A stretch of DNA of 64,000 nt from JALZAI01 sp038212215. GTDB lineage: Bacteria; Actinomycetota; Actinomycetes; Mycobacteriales; Jatrophihabitantaceae. The stretch covers positions 62,001-126,000 of the forward strand of contig JBBQUT010000001.1 in the NCBI GenBank assembly GCA_038212215.1, in the 5' to 3' direction. Within the stretch, counting starts at the first letter, position 1, and each line of letters starts with the position of its first letter. This document shows, piece by piece, positions 16,518 to 24,074 of this stretch. The notes below the pieces were generated by a model. It did no database searches, had not been told where the DNA came from, and worked only from the letters and a program-made list of their open reading frames with translations. The translations under genes were made by a program, and so were the position numbers.

Positions 16518-18107
16518 ATGACTACCGCGATGCCCGATCGAACGACCGCGTCCGAACCCACCAGGACCATGCAGGAACGTATCGATGAACTGCGCGTCCG
16601 CCGCGAAGAGGTCATCGCCGGAGGTGGCGAGAAGCGCCACGCCAAGCAGCACGCTGCCGGGAAGCTCACCGCACGCGAGCGAATCGCCGAACTGGTCGAC
16701 CCGCTCAGTTTCGAGGAGAGCGGGATGCTGGCGCAGCACCGCACGGTGTTGTTCGGAATGGACACGGCCGTGATGCCGGCCGACGGGGTGGTGACCGGGG
16801 CCGCTTCCGTCCTCGGTCGTCCGGTGCATGTCGCTAGTCAGGACTTCAGCGTCGCCGGCGGCTCGGCCGGTGAGATGCACTCGACCAAGGTCGCGGTCAC
16901 GATGCGCTCGGCGCTGGAGAACGGCACCCCATTCGTCTTCATCAACGATTCCGGCGGGGCCAGGGTCCAGGAGGGCATCGACTCCCTCTCCGGCTACGGC
17001 AAGGTCTTCTTCCAGAACGTCGCGCTGTCCGGCGTGGTTCCGCAGATCTCGATCGTCGCGGGCCCATGCGCGGGCGGTGCGGCCTATTCGCCTGCGCTGA
17101 CGGACTTTATAATCCAGACCCGGGCGTCCCGGATGTTCATCACCGGTCCCGCAGTGATCAAGCAAGTGACTGGAGAGGACGTGACCGCCGAGGATCTGGG
17201 CGGCCCGACGGCACACATGGTGCACTCCGGAGTGACCCACTTCGTCGCCGAGGACGACCACCAGGCGATCCTGCTCGCGAAGAAGTTGCTCAGCTTTCTG
17301 CCGAGCAACAACACCGAGGAACCGCCGTTCATCCCGGGCCACGACAATGTGGAGCGCGACGAGAGTCTTAATCAGATCATCCCCGACGATCCGAAGAAGG
17401 GTTATGACGTCCGCGACGTCATCGTCAAGCTGGCCGACCTGGGCGAGTTCTTGGAGGTGCAGACCGGGTTCGCACCCAATATTGTCGTGGGCTTCGGTCG
17501 TATCACCGGGCGCACGGTCGGCTTCGTCGCGAACCAGCCCATCGCGATGTCTGGAGTGCTCGACATAGATTCGTCGGACAAGGGTGCACGATTCGTTAGG
17601 TTCTGCAATGCCTTCAACATTCCGCTGATCACTCTGGTCGATGTTCCTGGTTTCCTGCCGGGCGTCGCCCAGGAATACGGCGGCATCATCCGACACGGGG
17701 CGAAGATGTTGTTCGCCTATTCCGCCGCCACCGTTCCGAAGATCACCGTGATTCTGCGGAAGGCCTATGGCGGCGCTTACCTCGCCATGTGCGCGAAGGA
17801 CCTCGGCGCTGACCGCGTCTTTGCCTGGCCGTCGGCAGAGATCGCCGTGATGGGCGCCGAGGGCGCGACGCAGGTTCTCTTTCGCAAAGAGATTGCCGCA
17901 GCCGACGAGCCGGTGGCCAAGCGCGCGGAATACGTCCAGCTGTATAGAGATGCTTTCTCATCGCCCTACGTTTCGGCAGCGCGCGGCCTGGTCGACGACG
18001 TCGTCGAGCCATCCGACACCCGCCGCAAGGTAGCGCGCGCCTTGGAGAACCTGTCTGCCAAGCGTGAACTCCGTCCACCGAAGAAACACGGCCTTATCCC
18101 ACTGTGA
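16518..18107 (+). CDS. Methylmalonyl-CoA carboxytransferase 12S / propionyl-CoA carboxylase beta
   Basis: The acyl-CoA half of the transcarboxylase, exchanging a carboxyl group between biotin and propionyl- or methylmalonyl-CoA. Two crotonase-fold carboxyltransferase domains occupy about 35-290 and 300-525. The oxyanion-type glycine pairs appear in AGPCAGGAAYSPA and RKAYGGAYLAM. Length is 529 residues from ATG 16518; a second ATG at 16530 is equally plausible given TAGGAAG at 16511. It closely resembles PccB, but the neighbouring 5S gene and the lack of a biotin carboxylase favour transcarboxylase. Confidence 0.88.
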   Translation: MTTAMPDRTTASEPTRTMQERIDELRVRREEVIAGGGEKRHAKQHAAGKLTARERIAELVDPLSFEESGMLAQHRTVLFGMDTAVMPADGVVTGAASVLGRPVHVASQDFSVAGGSAGEMHSTKVAVTMRSALENGTPFVFINDSGGARVQEGIDSLSGYGKVFFQNVALSGVVPQISIVAGPCAGGAAYSPALTDFIIQTRASRMFITGPAVIKQVTGEDVTAEDLGGPTAHMVHSGVTHFVAEDDHQAILLAKKLLSFLPSNNTEEPPFIPGHDNVERDESLNQIIPDDPKKGYDVRDVIVKLADLGEFLEVQTGFAPNIVVGFGRITGRTVGFVANQPIAMSGVLDIDSSDKGARFVRFCNAFNIPLITLVDVPGFLPGVAQEYGGIIRHGAKMLFAYSAATVPKITVILRKAYGGAYLAMCAKDLGADRVFAWPSAEIAVMGAEGATQVLFRKEIAAADEPVAKRAEYVQLYRDAFSSPYVSAARGLVDDVVEPSDTRRKVARALENLSAKRELRPPKKHGLIPL

Positions 18108-18162
18108 TCGGTCCGCTGGCACACAAAGCAGGCAGCAGACCTACTGAAAGAGGTTGGCACGC

Positions 18163-18438
18163 ATGAGCGAGACGAGCGACACAATTGCCGAATACGAGCG
18201 GCTCAGCACCCTGGTGGCCGAACTCGGCACTCGCGTGCAGAAACTGGAGGACCAGGCGGCACTCCGGCATCCAGAGGTCAGCGAGGACGTCTTGTTGGCA
18301 ATCTCCGCCGCGTGCGCGGCCTATCTCGGCAAACGAGCGACCATCAAGCAGATACACCTCGGTCGTAGCCCCACGTGGGTATCCCAGGGACGCAGCGCCG
18401 TGCAGCGCTCGCACGCCGACCTGCGTGGTACGCGATGA
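18163..18438 (+). CDS. Small conserved protein of the transcarboxylase operon (91 aa)
   Basis: A 91-residue soluble protein between the 12S and 1.3S genes. The N-terminal 35 residues look like a short coiled coil (TIAEYERLSTLVAELGTRV). The rest reads SEDVLLAISAACAAYLGKRA then a basic segment ending WVSQGRSAVQRSHADL. From memory, a small protein with a similar AAYLG and W-x-x-QGR pattern often accompanies biotin-dependent decarboxylases and transcarboxylases, but I cannot name it. The ATG at 18163 has GAAAGAGG 9 bases upstream; an in-frame TTG at 18154 is less likely. Confidence 0.75.
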   Translation: MSETSDTIAEYERLSTLVAELGTRVQKLEDQAALRHPEVSEDVLLAISAACAAYLGKRATIKQIHLGRSPTWVSQGRSAVQRSHADLRGTR

Positions 18439-18487
18439 CAGCTGCGCCGATCGATCCACCCCGCTCGACAATCGACAAGGGACGACA

Positions 18488-18853
18488 ATGAGACTTCAGG
18501 TGACGGTGGACGGGTCGGTCTACGACGTCGACGTCGAGGTTGAGGACGAGCCGCTTCCGACGCTCGGTGCCATCCTCGTGGGCAGCACATCCGCGTACGG
18601 CGTGACCCCCACGTTGGCGAAATCCCCGGCCAACACGGCCCACGCGCTAACCGCACCGATGGCCGGCACCGTCCTCAAGGTGCTCGTCCAGGCGGGCGAC
18701 GACGTCACTACCGGCGACACGCTGTTGGTGCTCGAAGCGATGAAAATGGAGACCGAGGTGACCGCTCCGAGGGACGGCAAGGTCAGGTCTGTCGGAGTGG
18801 CCGACGGCGAGACCGTCCAAGGTGGCCAGGTCCTGATCGAGTGGGACGACTAG
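18488..18853 (+). CDS. Biotin carboxyl carrier protein (transcarboxylase 1.3S subunit)
   Basis: Swinging-arm subunit carrying the carboxyl group between the 5S and 12S subunits. It is 121 residues, about the size of the 123-residue Propionibacterium 1.3S. The biotinylation motif EAMKMET places biotinyl-lysine at K86, with the expected 35 residues after it. The N-terminal 45 residues are the assembly segment, followed by a Pro/Ala linker. The start is ATG with AAGGGA 7 bases before it; the longer open frame upstream overlaps the 91-aa gene. No biotin carboxylase lies nearby, as expected for a transcarboxylase. Confidence 0.9.
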   Translation: MRLQVTVDGSVYDVDVEVEDEPLPTLGAILVGSTSAYGVTPTLAKSPANTAHALTAPMAGTVLKVLVQAGDDVTTGDTLLVLEAMKMETEVTAPRDGKVRSVGVADGETVQGGQVLIEWDD

Positions 18854-18875
18854 CGCGTCTGGTGGCGCGGGACGG

Positions 18876-18915
18876 ATGAAGATCGCCGACCCGGTCGGCG
18901 CCGCCCGCGCACCCG
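18876..18915 (+). repeat. 40-bp dispersed repeat, copy 3
   Basis: Same ends and exact length as the copies at 14658 and 14741, but more divergent in the middle. It contains an 8-bp inverted repeat (CGCCGACC and GGTCGGCG around one base, 18884-18900), so it may also act as the operon terminator. It sits 22 bases after the biotin carrier gene. Confidence 0.5.
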
Positions 18916-19038
18916 CGGACCGCCGACCCGACGCGCGACGCTACGGCGCCGAACTTCCGGTGCCAGAGGGCGGTAGGCGATCATGGACGCAGAACCTGCC
19001 GATAGGAGCCAGGTGAACGAGCGAACCGACGCGAGGGT

Positions 19039-20001
19039 GTGAGCGTGGAACCGATAGAACTCGACCGATCCGCGCGGATCTACATCGCCGGGCACCGCGG
19101 CATGGTCGGCTCGGCGATCTGGCGCCGGCTCGAGGCAGCGGGTTTCCGCGACCTGGTGGGCGCGTCCTCGAAGGACGTCGACCTGCGTTCGAGGCGAGCA
19201 TGCTCGCAGTACCTTCGCGCTGTGCGACCGCACGTCGTCATCGATGCGGCCGCGCGGGTCGGTGGCATCCTCGCGAACAGCAGCTATCCGGCCGAGTTCC
19301 TGTCCGACAACCTGCGCATCCAGCTCAACATCATGGACGCCGCAAACGAGCTCGACGTCGACCGGCTGCTGTTTCTCGGCTCGTCCTGCATCTACCCGAA
19401 GTTCGCCGAGCAGCCGATCCGCGAGGACAGCCTGCTGACCGGCCCGCTCGAGCCGACCAACGACGCGTACGCGATCGCGAAGATCGCGGGGATCATGCAG
19501 GTGCAGGCGGCGCGCAGGCAGTACGGGCGGCGCTGGATCTCGGCGATGCCGACCAACCTGTACGGCCCCGGCGACAACTTCGATCCGCAGCTGTCACACG
19601 TGCTGCCCGCGTTGCTGCGGCGGATGCACGAAGCGCGCCTCGCCGACGCCTCCGAGGTCGTGCTGTGGGGCACCGGCACGCCGCGGCGCGAGTTCCTGCA
19701 CGTCGACGACCTTGCCGATGCGGTGCTGTTCCTGCTGGAGCACTACGACGATCCGGCGACGATCAACGTCGGAGTGGGTTACGACGTCACCATCCGCGAA
19801 TTGGCCGAGCTGGTGGCAGAGATCGTGGGTTACTCCGGCGCGATCGTGCAGGACACCTCGAAGCCCGACGGCACACCCCGCAAGCTCTTGGACGTGACCC
19901 GGCTGACGTCGCTGGGCTGGTCGGCCACCACCCCGCTACGCGCCGGCGTCGCAGAGACCTACGAGTGGTTCGCGAGCAACCGGTCGTCGGCGCGCCTGTG
20001 A
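19039..20001 (+). CDS. fcl: GDP-L-fucose synthase
   Basis: Converts GDP-4-keto-6-deoxy-mannose to GDP-L-fucose by 3,5-epimerisation and NADPH reduction. Short-chain dehydrogenase fold with GHRGMVGSA (residues 18-26) for the nucleotide and catalytic Y144-x3-K148 (AYAIAK), plus the SSCIYP serine region. Length is 320 residues, normal for the family (also called wcaG). The GTG at 19039 is used here; a second GTG at 19045 is better spaced from GAGGG. Its partner gmd lies 2.4 kb downstream on the other strand. The 3' end overlaps the converging glycosyltransferase gene by 43 bases. Confidence 0.92.
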   Translation: MSVEPIELDRSARIYIAGHRGMVGSAIWRRLEAAGFRDLVGASSKDVDLRSRRACSQYLRAVRPHVVIDAAARVGGILANSSYPAEFLSDNLRIQLNIMDAANELDVDRLLFLGSSCIYPKFAEQPIREDSLLTGPLEPTNDAYAIAKIAGIMQVQAARRQYGRRWISAMPTNLYGPGDNFDPQLSHVLPALLRRMHEARLADASEVVLWGTGTPRREFLHVDDLADAVLFLLEHYDDPATINVGVGYDVTIRELAELVAEIVGYSGAIVQDTSKPDGTPRKLLDVTRLTSLGWSATTPLRAGVAETYEWFASNRSSARL

Positions 20002-21239
20002 GCGGCCGTTCCGGTGAGCAGTTGGTCCACCCAGGTGTCGTACTTGGCCATCGCCTGGGTGGGCGAGAGGTGTTGCTCGGCGAACCTGCGGCCGAGCTCG
20101 CCCATGCGGTGCGCTAGCGAGCGGTTGGCCGCGAGCTCGGCGATCGTGTTGTGCAGCGCCCGCGCGTCCCCGGACGGGATGACCACCCCGGCGCCGGTTG
20201 CCCGCACGAACTCGGCAGTCGCGCTGCCCGAATCGGTGGCAGCGACCACCGGACGCCCAGCGGTGAGGTAGGACGTCAACTTGCTCGGCAGGCTCATCTC
20301 CCGCATTCCCGGCCGCTCGTTGACGACGAGGACGTCCGCGGAAGCAAGCAGGTCGGCGTAGTCACGCTCCTCGACACCGTCCAGGAAATTGACCTTCGGA
20401 CAGCCTGCCGCGTACTTCTCCAGGCACGAGCGCTGGCTGCCGCCGCCGGCCAGGATCATGCGCACGGAGCTGCGGGAGCTGTCGGCGCTGCGTCCGGCGT
20501 CGACGACAACCTCGAGGTTCTGCTTCTTGCCCATGTTGCCGCTGTGCAGCGCAATGACCTCGCCGTCTCGCCAGCCGAAGCGGTCCCTGGCCGCCTGCCG
20601 TGAGGCCGTCGCCGCGCGGACATGCGTCCAGTTGTAGATGACGGACGGCGTCGTGACCCGGTCGCCGAGCCGGCCGACTTCGGCGGCCATCCGCGGGTGG
20701 ATCGTCGCAACGGCGTCGGCGGCGTGCAGGCCCGAGCTCTCGATGGCCGACGCGAGCTTGGAGACCGAGCGTCCGCCGCGAACCCCGCCCTGCGCGGCGG
20801 CGCTACCCATGATGTCCTGCACGATCACGCCGTACGGGATGCCCTGCTGGTGGGCGATCATGCGCGCCACCTGGACGCCGAACAGTGGCGGGACGACCGA
20901 GATCACGGCATCGGCGGGAATCCGCGCACCGACTGCCGCGGCGTGCCCGGCATAGCTGAGCTCGTACGCGGCCCGTCCCCAGGCGCTCGATTTCCGCGGG
21001 ACGAAATGCCGCAGCCGCAGCACCCGCAGCCGTCCGCGAAGGTCCTCGCTGTGCCAGTGGCGGTGCTCTAGGGGAACGTCCCAGTCCGGGTAATGCGGCA
21101 CGCCGGTGAGCACCGTGACGTCATGATCCTCGCTCAAGTGATGTGCGAGCGCGGTCGTATACGGCGCGATTCCGGTTCGTTCCGGCTCGAAGTTGATGCC
21201 GAGGATCAGCAACCGCAACGGAGGAATGCTTCCCTGCAC
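19959..21239 (-). CDS. Glycosyltransferase, GT4 family, WcaI-like
   Basis: Predicted cytoplasmic glycosyltransferase using a nucleotide sugar. The N-terminal NFEPERTGIAPYT and VLTGVPHYPDW stretches are characteristic of WcaI-type enzymes, which in colanic acid synthesis transfer fucose; that fits the adjacent fcl and gmd. The C-terminal Rossmann domain has the donor site NERPGMREMSLPSKL, where GT4 enzymes keep E-x7-E-like residues. Length is 426 residues from a GTG. Ribosome-binding site is weak, so the start is uncertain. Confidence 0.8.
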   Translation of the reverse strand: MQGSIPPLRLLILGINFEPERTGIAPYTTALAHHLSEDHDVTVLTGVPHYPDWDVPLEHRHWHSEDLRGRLRVLRLRHFVPRKSSAWGRAAYELSYAGHAAAVGARIPADAVISVVPPLFGVQVARMIAHQQGIPYGVIVQDIMGSAAAQGGVRGGRSVSKLASAIESSGLHAADAVATIHPRMAAEVGRLGDRVTTPSVIYNWTHVRAATASRQAARDRFGWRDGEVIALHSGNMGKKQNLEVVVDAGRSADSSRSSVRMILAGGGSQRSCLEKYAAGCPKVNFLDGVEERDYADLLASADVLVVNERPGMREMSLPSKLTSYLTAGRPVVAATDSGSATAEFVRATGAGVVIPSGDARALHNTIAELAANRSLAHRMGELGRRFAEQHLSPTQAMAKYDTWVDQLLTGTAAHRRADDRLLANHS

Positions 21240-21585
21240 AGGGCACTGCGACCCTCAAACTGTCCCTGAAAATCGTGCACGCTGAGTGCCTCGCCTTCCG
21301 CCAGTGTTAGGTCGGATTTCCTGCTTCGGACGTTTCGAACGTCCACTAATTGCACGATTGAAGAATCAAATCCCGATAGCCCTTTTCGGGAGTGTATCTC
21401 CCGCCGTGGCATGAGTCGAGTTTTCTGCGGTTAATGTGCAGTTTGGCGAGACGGACCGGCAAGCTACGAACCGTCGTGCCTGGTGCCCGAGTGCTCGCCC
21501 AGACCGCGCCGCCGAGTGACTCGCGCTGTCCGGTGCGCTGGGCACCGATCGTCCTGCGGGCCATGGGTTATCGGGCGCTTAGCGC
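21240..21585. other. Intergenic region, nothing recognised
   Basis: About 350 bases between the WcaI-like gene (start at its left edge) and the toxin gene (3' end at its right edge). It is noticeably less GC-rich in its left half and would hold the glycosyltransferase promoter. I see no reliable reading frame, repeat or RNA gene in it. Confidence 0.4.
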
Positions 21586-22044
21586 TTACTCCTCGGGCAA
21601 GCCGATCACCTGCACGTGAGCGCCGAATCTGGCGAAGTCATCAAGGTTCATCGTGACTATGGTGTTGATGCCGTGCACGACCATGGTCGCGACGACGTTC
21701 GCATCGTGGATCTGTTTGCCCGTGCACTTGACCGTGTCGAGTAGCTCTAGCAGGCGGTCGCTCACCTTGACGTCTTCGGCCAGCAGGTTCAATCTCGCCC
21801 GGAGCGCCCGCACGTTGGCAACGGCGTCGGGTCGCGCCATGCCGAGCCCGTTCCGGACGACCGGGCGCGTGGCCACGGCGAGATACTCGCGCAAAATTTG
21901 TCCGCTGGTATAGAGCACCAAACCGGACGCCGGCCAGACATTGATGGCTGCAACCGCCCGCCCGTGCTCTTGGCGCGCTTCGTCGGTTGCCGCCAGAAGC
22001 ACATTCGTGTCCAGGACGGCGCGGTCAGCGACCGGCGTCGCCAT
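21586..22044 (-). CDS. PIN-domain ribonuclease toxin (VapC/FitB type)
   Basis: Toxin of a type II toxin-antitoxin pair; PIN domains cut RNA using Mg2+ held by four acidic residues. These are visible as D12 (VLDTNVLL), E53 (LREYLA), D114 (IHDANVVA) and D135 (MNLDDF). Length is 152 residues, usual for VapC. The ATG lies 20 bases inside the 3' end of the upstream antitoxin gene, so the two are coupled. Placement inside a variable polysaccharide island is typical for such modules. Confidence 0.88.
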   Translation of the reverse strand: MATPVADRAVLDTNVLLAATDEARQEHGRAVAAINVWPASGLVLYTSGQILREYLAVATRPVVRNGLGMARPDAVANVRALRARLNLLAEDVKVSDRLLELLDTVKCTGKQIHDANVVATMVVHGINTIVTMNLDDFARFGAHVQVIGLPEE

Positions 22045-22255
22045 AGATCTCCTCCCGGTCCCATGTGGAGGTGACGTCAGTTCGCACGGTTGTCAGGCGC
22101 ACCGGCTCGAGAGGCTCGCTGGGCGGCGACGTCTTTGCGGCCGCCTCCAAGATTTGCCGGATCTCTTGTTGCATCGACTGGCCGTGCCTGGCAGCCCGCT
22201 CCCGCAGGGCGGTTACTACCGACTCCGGCAGATTCCGAACGTGAAGGGCTGTCAT
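22025..22255 (-). CDS. Ribbon-helix-helix antitoxin (FitA/VapB type)
   Basis: Antitoxin of 76 residues. The N-terminal MTALHVRNLPESVVTALRER is a FitA-like ribbon-helix-helix DNA-binding segment; the C-terminal part (TVRTDVTSTWDREEIYGDAG) would wrap the PIN toxin. The ATG lies 11 bases downstream of a 26-bp perfect palindrome, the likely operator for self-repression. The toxin gene overlaps its end by 20 bases. Confidence 0.85.
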   Translation of the reverse strand: MTALHVRNLPESVVTALRERAARHGQSMQQEIRQILEAAAKTSPPSEPLEPVRLTTVRTDVTSTWDREEIYGDAGR

Positions 22256-22266
22256 ATTTCGTATGG

Positions 22267-22292
22267 TATCGCTAGCGCTAGCGCTAGCGATA
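22267..22292. promoter_or_regulatory. 26-bp perfect palindrome, probable toxin-antitoxin operator
   Basis: Three consecutive GCTAGC-type units flanked by TATC and GATA give a 26-base perfect inverted repeat that is also a 6-base tandem repeat. It starts 11 bases before the antitoxin ATG. Ribbon-helix-helix antitoxins bind such repeated dyads cooperatively, so it is the natural operator. The binding itself is inferred. Confidence 0.65.
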
Positions 22293-22443
22293 GCACGTGC
22301 GCGGTTGCCGGTTCAGGATCCGTGCGCTGCACACCGAGAGTCAGCTGCGGTAGGCGTCCGGTGCGGTGGCGGATCGCAGTGACTTCGACGAATGCGCGCC
22401 GACTGGGGCGGCGTGCGAGCAGGCGTACGTCGAGGTTTCTGCG

Positions 22444-23487
22444 TTAACGCCCCGGTCCGGCCCGGCGGTCAGCCGGGCCCCGGCGCCGGTCAGGGGCTTT
22501 GCTCGGCTCGCGCACGACGAGGGCGATGTCGGCGTCGACCATGATGCGGGCGAGTTCGGGCGCGAGCACGCGCGGCTTCCAGCCGAGCTCTCGCGCTGCT
22601 TTGGACGGGTCGCCGACCAGCGAATCGACCTCCGAAGGGCGAAGGTAGCGGTCGTCGAATTTGACGTACTCCTGCCAGTCCATGCCCGCGTGCGCGAATG
22701 CCAGCTCGGCAAAATCTCGCACGGTGTGGGCTGTGCCGGTCGCGACGACGAAGTCGTCGGGGGTGTCCTGCTGCAGCATCAGCCACATCGCTTCGACGTA
22801 TTCCTTGGCGTAACCCCAGTCGCGCACCGCATCGAGATTGCCGAGGTAAACCTCGTGGTCGAGGCCGGCCTTGATCCGCGCCACCGCCCTGGTGATTTTG
22901 CGGGTCACGAACGTTTCACCGCGTCGCGGGGATTCGTGGTTGAACAGGATTCCGTTCACGGCGAAGATGCCGTGCGCCTCGCGATAATTGCGGGTCAGCC
23001 AGTATGCGTAGACCTTGGCGACCCCGTAGGGGGAGCGTGGATAGAACGGGGTCTGCTCGTCCTGCGGTGGAGGCGTGGCGCCGAACATCTCGGAGCTGGA
23101 GGCTTGGTAGAAGCGACACTCCAGCCCGATGAGCCGGATCGCTTCGAGCAGCCGCGTCGTGCCGAGGCCAGTCGTGTCCCCGGTGAACTCCGGTTCGTCG
23201 AAACTCACGCGCACATGCGACTGAGCGGCCAGGTGATACACCTCGACGGGACGGATCGTCGCCAGCAGCGTCACCAACCGCGACCCGTCGGTCAGGTCTC
23301 CGTAGTGCAGAAAGAGCCGGGTGCCCTCGGTGTGCGGGTCCTGGTAGAGATGCTCGATCCTGGACGTATTGAACGTGCTGGCCCGCCGGATCAGGCCGTG
23401 CACCTCGTAGCCCTTCTCCAGAAGCAACTCAGCGAGGTACGAACCGTCCTGCCCGGTCACGCCGGTGATCAGCGCCTTCTTCGTCAC
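22444..23487 (-). CDS. gmd: GDP-mannose 4,6-dehydratase
   Basis: First step of GDP-L-fucose (and GDP-rhamnose) synthesis: GDP-mannose to GDP-4-keto-6-deoxymannose. NAD(P)-binding GVTGQDGSYLAE is at residues 9-20; the catalytic set includes S131/S132 and E133 (SSSEMFG) with Y154-x3-K158 (YGVAK). The GTG at 23487 gives 347 residues and has GGGGGAGG 7 bases upstream; the frame is open 30 codons further but without family similarity. It diverges from the acetyltransferase gene with a 64-base gap. Confidence 0.94.
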   Translation of the reverse strand: MTKKALITGVTGQDGSYLAELLLEKGYEVHGLIRRASTFNTSRIEHLYQDPHTEGTRLFLHYGDLTDGSRLVTLLATIRPVEVYHLAAQSHVRVSFDEPEFTGDTTGLGTTRLLEAIRLIGLECRFYQASSSEMFGATPPPQDEQTPFYPRSPYGVAKVYAYWLTRNYREAHGIFAVNGILFNHESPRRGETFVTRKITRAVARIKAGLDHEVYLGNLDAVRDWGYAKEYVEAMWLMLQQDTPDDFVVATGTAHTVRDFAELAFAHAGMDWQEYVKFDDRYLRPSEVDSLVGDPSKAARELGWKPRVLAPELARIMVDADIALVVREPSKAPDRRRGPADRRAGPGR

Positions 23488-23551
23488 GCTCGTGCCTCCC
23501 CCGGATAGGGTGATTATGGCAGGAAACGTCCGATGCGGTAGAGGAGGCGGC

Positions 23552-24073
23552 GTGAGACGTCGACTCGCTGGCTTCACCGGCGCGGGCTACGACAAAGGGC
23601 GAAGCGTCGCATGGCAGGCGGCATGGTTCGCGGTTCAGCATCTAATTTTCGGCCAGTGGTGGTTTCCTGCTGCGCTACGACCGGTCGTGCTGCGCGCGTT
23701 CGGGGCGTCGATCGGCTGCGGCGTCCGCATCCGGAGCCGGGTGCGCGTGCATTGGCCCTGGAAGCTTGCGATCGGCGACCATAGCTGGATCGGTGAAGGA
23801 GCCTGGCTGCTCAACCTCGAGCCGATCACGATCGGCGCGGACGTCTGCGTCTCGCAAGAGGCATTCCTGTGCACAGGTAGCCATCACCACGCGTCCGAGA
23901 CTTTCGAGTTCGACAACGGGCCGATCACAATAGAGGACGGGGCCTGGATCGCGGCCCAGGCGTTGGTTCTGCGGGGCGTCACGATTGGTGCGGACGCACT
24001 CGTTGGCGCCCGCGCCATCGTCAGTCATTCAATATCGGCAGACACTAACGTGCGGGCCGGCGTACGGGTATAA
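23552..24073 (+). CDS. WcaF-like O-acetyltransferase (left-handed beta helix)
   Basis: Predicted sugar O-acetyltransferase using acetyl-CoA, of the type found in colanic-acid-like clusters. The N-terminal GFTGAGYDKGRS and GQWWFPAALRPVVLRAFGAS are typical of WcaF. Hexapeptide repeats follow (IGDHSWIGEGAWL, ITIGADVCVSQ, ITIEDGAWIAAQALV, VTIGADALVGARAIV), with the GSHHH catalytic-type histidines near residue 112. Length is 173 residues; the usual C-terminal G-x-PA end is missing. GTG 23552 follows GAGGAGG at good spacing. It converges on the flippase gene with one base between stops. Confidence 0.83.
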   Translation: MRRRLAGFTGAGYDKGRSVAWQAAWFAVQHLIFGQWWFPAALRPVVLRAFGASIGCGVRIRSRVRVHWPWKLAIGDHSWIGEGAWLLNLEPITIGADVCVSQEAFLCTGSHHHASETFEFDNGPITIEDGAWIAAQALVLRGVTIGADALVGARAIVSHSISADTNVRAGVRV

Positions 24074-24074
24074 A

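Noticed and set aside
22267..22292. Possible CRISPR-like repeat array
   Set aside because: Continuous 6-base units with no spacers and no cas genes; better explained as an operator.
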